A stretch of 64,000 nt of DNA, from NCBI GenBank assembly GCA_004335635.1, contig QAXH01004141.1, forward strand, positions 287-64,286, read 5' to 3'. Of this stretch, positions 61,340-64,000 are shown piece by piece (the first letter of the stretch is position 1; every line of letters begins with the position of its first letter). The position numbers were made by a program, and so were the translations under genes. The notes under the pieces are model-generated. The model ran no database searches, was not told the origin of the DNA, and saw only the letters and a program-made list of their open reading frames with translations. The stretch comes from Chloromonas sp. AAM2. Its lineage: Eukaryota > Chlorophyta > Chlorophyceae > Chlamydomonadales > Chlamydomonadaceae.

Positions 61340-61452
61340 CTGGCCCCCACAGGGCAGTGAACAGTCGTATAAGAAACAAATGTGACATTTTCAGAAAGCA
61401 TCGCAGTGCCATTTTGACGCACATTGACGCACGAATTGTCCTAGAACTTGGC
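61340..61452. repeat. Dispersed repeat, copy 7, with partner motif in inverted arrangement
   Basis: CTGGCCCCCACAGGGCAGTG at 61340-61359 and, 74 bp on, AATTGTCCTAGAACTTGGC (61434-61452), the complement of the core repeat with two changes. Compare 33659-33709, where the same two motifs are adjacent and the core is on the other strand. Confidence 0.6.
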
Positions 61453-61636
61453 ACTGGTTAATTCTTACTACAGCCCGAGATGGTTGTACGTCTCAGGCTA
61501 CAGCTTAGCAACGCTTCAAGTTGAGTTTACAGTGGACAAGACGGACCGCCGTTGCACTCCCCTTGCATTGCTCAGCCCTCCCAAAAGCTTGAGGGCTTGT
61601 AATAGCGGAAAGGCTTCAAGGGCAGAAGCAGAGAAG

Positions 61637-61648
61637 TGTAAAATTACA
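61637..61648. terminator. Opposed TGTAA motifs between convergent genes
   Basis: TGTAAAATTACA carries TGTAA on both strands within 12 bp. It lies 576 nt past the plus-strand stop at 61061 and 327 nt past the minus-strand stop at 61975, so it could serve as the poly(A) signal for both genes. Confidence 0.4.
61644..61648 (-). terminator. Candidate polyadenylation signal (TGTAA) of the pfkB kinase
   Basis: Minus-strand half of the opposed TGTAA pair, 327 nt past the kinase stop codon. Confidence 0.35.
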
Positions 61649-61974
61649 GGTCAGAGAACGATCATTGTGTGCTGTTAACATGTTGAGCAGGTGCCGCTAT
61701 CAAGGCCTTCATGTCTTGGGCTGTCATACATGCTTGATGTTGGACATTTCGTAACGTCAACCATATACCCATACAGTTCGAGTGACGTGATACAAAACCA
61801 CAATGCTTGTGTTTAGTCGTACATTCCTGGTGTACAGTTGCATGCATGACACCGGCAAAACTTGAGCTCCGCCGACAGCGAGTGATGTCGTCATGTAACC
61901 CTCCGTCAAAAAATCAAGGCATAAAACTCAGCATGCTGCACACTCGGCACTTATTGCTCTGCACAGCGCTCAGT

Positions 61975-64000
61975 CTACCAGAAGTTGTACCAGGCCTTGC
62001 TCTGTTCGAACAGCTGCTCCACGTCCTTGAGGCTCGGCTGCCCTTCAATGGCGCCCTGCACCAACACAGCATTGCGTGAAGGAGGCCCGGCAGTCACAGT
62101 ACACGTGTGTGTCCATCTTGTGCAGTAGAAGCCGGCAACTGGACAGCCAAGAACTACCCAGCGCTTCAGGGTTGTGAAGTGGGAATAATGCAACACAAGG
62201 TTCAGCCTTAGCGGCATGTTCCCTGCACGCGCTGCACAGGTCGTGAACAGCCCTGGCTGCCTTGCTCCTGGCCAACCACGTTCCGCCCGCCTGTTGCTCA
62301 CCTTGCGTGTGCATGTCAGTGCCCCGGTAGCGCTGCCAAACACCATGGCTTCCTTCAACAACTTGGGGTCAGCCATCAAGGCCTCCAGGGAGCCCGCCTG
62401 AACACCGACATGAGCAGCAGGGACGGTAAACCTGACACCAAACTGTGAAGACTTTTGGTACTTGCAATGATAAAGGCATGCACACTTGCTTTGTTCTGAT
62501 TTTATTTCACAGGTGAAATAATCACAAGCAGCAATGCAGTTGGAAATAACAATTGCAATGTTTTGCAGGAAGCCGCAGTCTACAAGTCCACGAAAGGCGA
62601 GTTTTTTGGGAGATACCCTGGTTGTGACGCATAATGTGATGCGCCTATACCACAGGGCAGCCTTTATCAGGGGATTTAACGATGGGGAATTAAAGAAATG
62701 CAATGTTACGAAGGCAGGCGTAGTCTACAAATCCCAAGAAAGGCATAGTCCAAGAGTGTAACGTCCCCGTGGGTGACAAACGCTATGATATGCCCATACC
62801 GCAAAGTTCAAGGCTGAGAGAGGCTGTATGCAGGCAAAGCATCGCTGGATCGTGAGCTGGGGCTGCATTGCACACGTGGCAAGTACACGTGCTATTCTCA
62901 CTTGCACACAAGTTATGTTGTTCCCACCTGCAATGCTTTGTAGATGAACCCCGCTGTGAAGGCGTCGCCGGCGCCAGTGGTGTCTACGGCGTTCAGCTGC
63001 AGCAGCAGACATGCGGGCGGTACGAAACAACTCCAGCTATGTACATTTAGGTAGTGATGCGCAAGAAGCCTGGTGCTGACTTGGGCATTCACTTAGGCGG
63101 CACAAACCAGCTCAGTACATGCGTGGCATTGGTCCTGAGCGCATGCCCCAGCTACCACCCACAGAGCCCTTGCTGTGCGTCTTTATCGATTGCAGTCTAC
63201 ACGAGCAATCTGCATGCTACTCAACACAGTCTACACGAGCAATCTGCATGCTACTCAACACAGTCTACACGAGCAATCTGCATGCNNNNNNNNNNNNNNN
63301 NNNNNNNNNNNNNNNNNNNNNNNNNNNNNNNNNNNNNNNNNNNNNNNNNNNNNNNNNNNNNNNNNNNNNNNNNNNNNNNNNNNNNNNNNNNNNNNNNNNN
63401 NNNNNNNNNNNNNNNNNNNNNNNNNNNNNNNNNNNNNNNNNNNNNNNNNNNNNNNNACTCAACACAGTCTACATGAGCAATCTGCATGCTACTCAACACA
63501 GTCTACATGAGCAATCTGCATGCTACTCAACACAGTCTACACATGCTGGTTCCGCAGCACCTTGAAAACAGGCACAAAGCCCGAGTACTCCGTGCCATCG
63601 CCTCTTCGGAAGCAGTAGGCCGCCCCGTTTTCACCGCATGTAATCAGCACCCCCTGAGCTTTGGGAAAGTATTCTGCCACCTGCATGCAAGCCAACAAGT
63701 CGTCCAATCCGTACCCAAAGTACGTTGATCTATGTGCATTGGAAGCTCCAAATTAAACGTGAAGTACCAGAAACAAACAGAAACTTGAGGTATCTGTTCA
63801 TGCCTTGCATCAGCTTCACTCTGCCTTGCCACGTGTCCTCTTGCCCTTGGTTCAGTAAAGGCAGCGGCACCACTGTCCCCTCCACCACCTCATGTGCCTG
63901 TCTTGCACAACCCTGCCACCCGCTACTCACAGATGCGGGGTTTAGCAGCGCCTGCTCCATGGGCATGTCCAGCAGCCAGACCAGGTCAGAGTCACTGATC
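61975..64000 (-). CDS. pfkB-family carbohydrate kinase (3' part; runs off the window)
   Basis: ATP-dependent sugar kinase of the ribokinase/fructokinase family; the exact sugar cannot be told. Exons seen from 5' to 3': 63931-64000 (partial, DLVWLLDMPMEQALLNPAS), 63561-63680 (VAEYFPKAQGVLITCGENGAAYCF), 62928-62996 (LNAVDTTGAGDAFTAGFIYKALQ), 62302-62397 (SLEALMADPKLLKEAMVFGSATGALTCTRK) and 61975-62055 (GQPSLKDVEQLFEQSKAWYNFW). DTTGAGDAF is the pfkB signature that holds the anion hole and the catalytic Asp, and GVLITCGENGA is the strand before it. Final-exon spacing fits fructokinase-like proteins. The intron between 63561 and 62996 holds a 34-bp minisatellite broken by an assembly gap, so a further exon could be hidden there. 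The N-terminal sugar-binding half is outside the window. Confidence 0.88.
63195..63540. repeat. 34-bp minisatellite spanning an assembly gap
   Basis: Units of 34 bp (GTCTACACGAGCAATCTGCA followed by TGCTACTCAACACA) start at 63195, 63229 and 63263 before the gap, and at about 63467, 63501 and 63535 after it. Units after the gap carry CATGAG in place of CACGAG. The open frames across it are artefacts of the repeat. It lies in an intron of the pfkB kinase gene. Confidence 0.95.
63286..63456. other. Assembly gap (Ns)
   Basis: 171 unknown bases inside the 34-bp minisatellite. The true repeat copy number, and any sequence inside, is unknown. Confidence 1.

Larger units (their letters stand above)
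61062..61974. other. Convergent intergenic region between the alanine-rich protein and pfkB kinase genes
   Basis: Contains the partner repeat motif at 61340-61361, an inverted copy of the dispersed repeat at 61434-61452, an 11-base G run at about 61288, and paired opposite-strand TGTAA motifs at 61637-61648. No other gene was seen. Confidence 0.5.

Noticed and set aside
63195..63540. CRISPR-like spaced repeats
   Set aside because: Units are directly adjacent with no unique spacers, and the genome is eukaryotic.
63054..63565. Repetitive open frames across the N gap
   Set aside because: Products of the 34-bp minisatellite and unknown bases, not coding evidence.
1..64000. tRNA, rRNA or other structured RNA genes
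   Set aside because: No T-arm-like GGTTCRA-N-YC context in a plausible cloverleaf and no rRNA segments were recognised by eye; a covariance-model scan would be decisive.

Overview
This is a window from a eukaryotic nuclear genome. The genes are broken into many short exons by GT-AG introns (plus a few GC-AG introns). They encode eukaryotic trafficking, centrosome and metabolic proteins, and many are followed by a TGTAA motif, the usual polyadenylation signal of chlorophyte algae. An L-galactono-1,4-lactone dehydrogenase (plant-type ascorbate synthesis), a plant-like AMP deaminase with an N-terminal membrane anchor, a C-type lectin protein and a WRAP73/WDR8 centrosome protein together suggest a green alga (Chlorophyta), probably one with basal bodies. 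I cannot name the species.

Layout from left to right: a lysophospholipid acyltransferase of the MBOAT family (921-5003, +); a large secreted C-type lectin protein with tandem cysteine-containing modules and acidic or proline-rich linkers (6644-13084, -); WRAP73/WDR8 (14588-18187, -), head-to-head with GLDH (18390-23920, +); the COPII coat subunit SEC31 (24423-32739, +); an unrecognised 269-residue protein (35375-36377, +); a Dbp3/RH5-type DEAD-box helicase (40201-45270, -), head-to-head with AMP deaminase (45748-54271, +); a 1129-residue alanine-rich protein with a lysine/arginine-rich acidic N-terminal part (56790-61061, +); and the 3' part of a pfkB-family sugar kinase (61975-64000, -), which runs off the window.

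Exon models for LPLAT, GLDH, WRAP73, the helicase, the 269-residue protein and the alanine-rich protein were followed by reading phase and each sums to a multiple of three. Those for SEC31, AMPD, the lectin gene and the kinase are less exact at some junctions. The genes are ordinary housekeeping neighbours and do not form one pathway.

The most notable non-genic features are: an AT-rich insert in a SEC31 intron that carries a broken LAGLIDADG homing-endonuclease reading frame and looks like organellar DNA; a short dispersed repeat family with about seven copies between genes and in introns; a 36-bp duplication that doubles a splice donor in the lectin gene; three GC-AG introns; a minisatellite broken by an assembly gap; and a near-palindromic TGTAA/TTACA pair between two convergent genes. 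No tRNA, rRNA or CRISPR array was seen.
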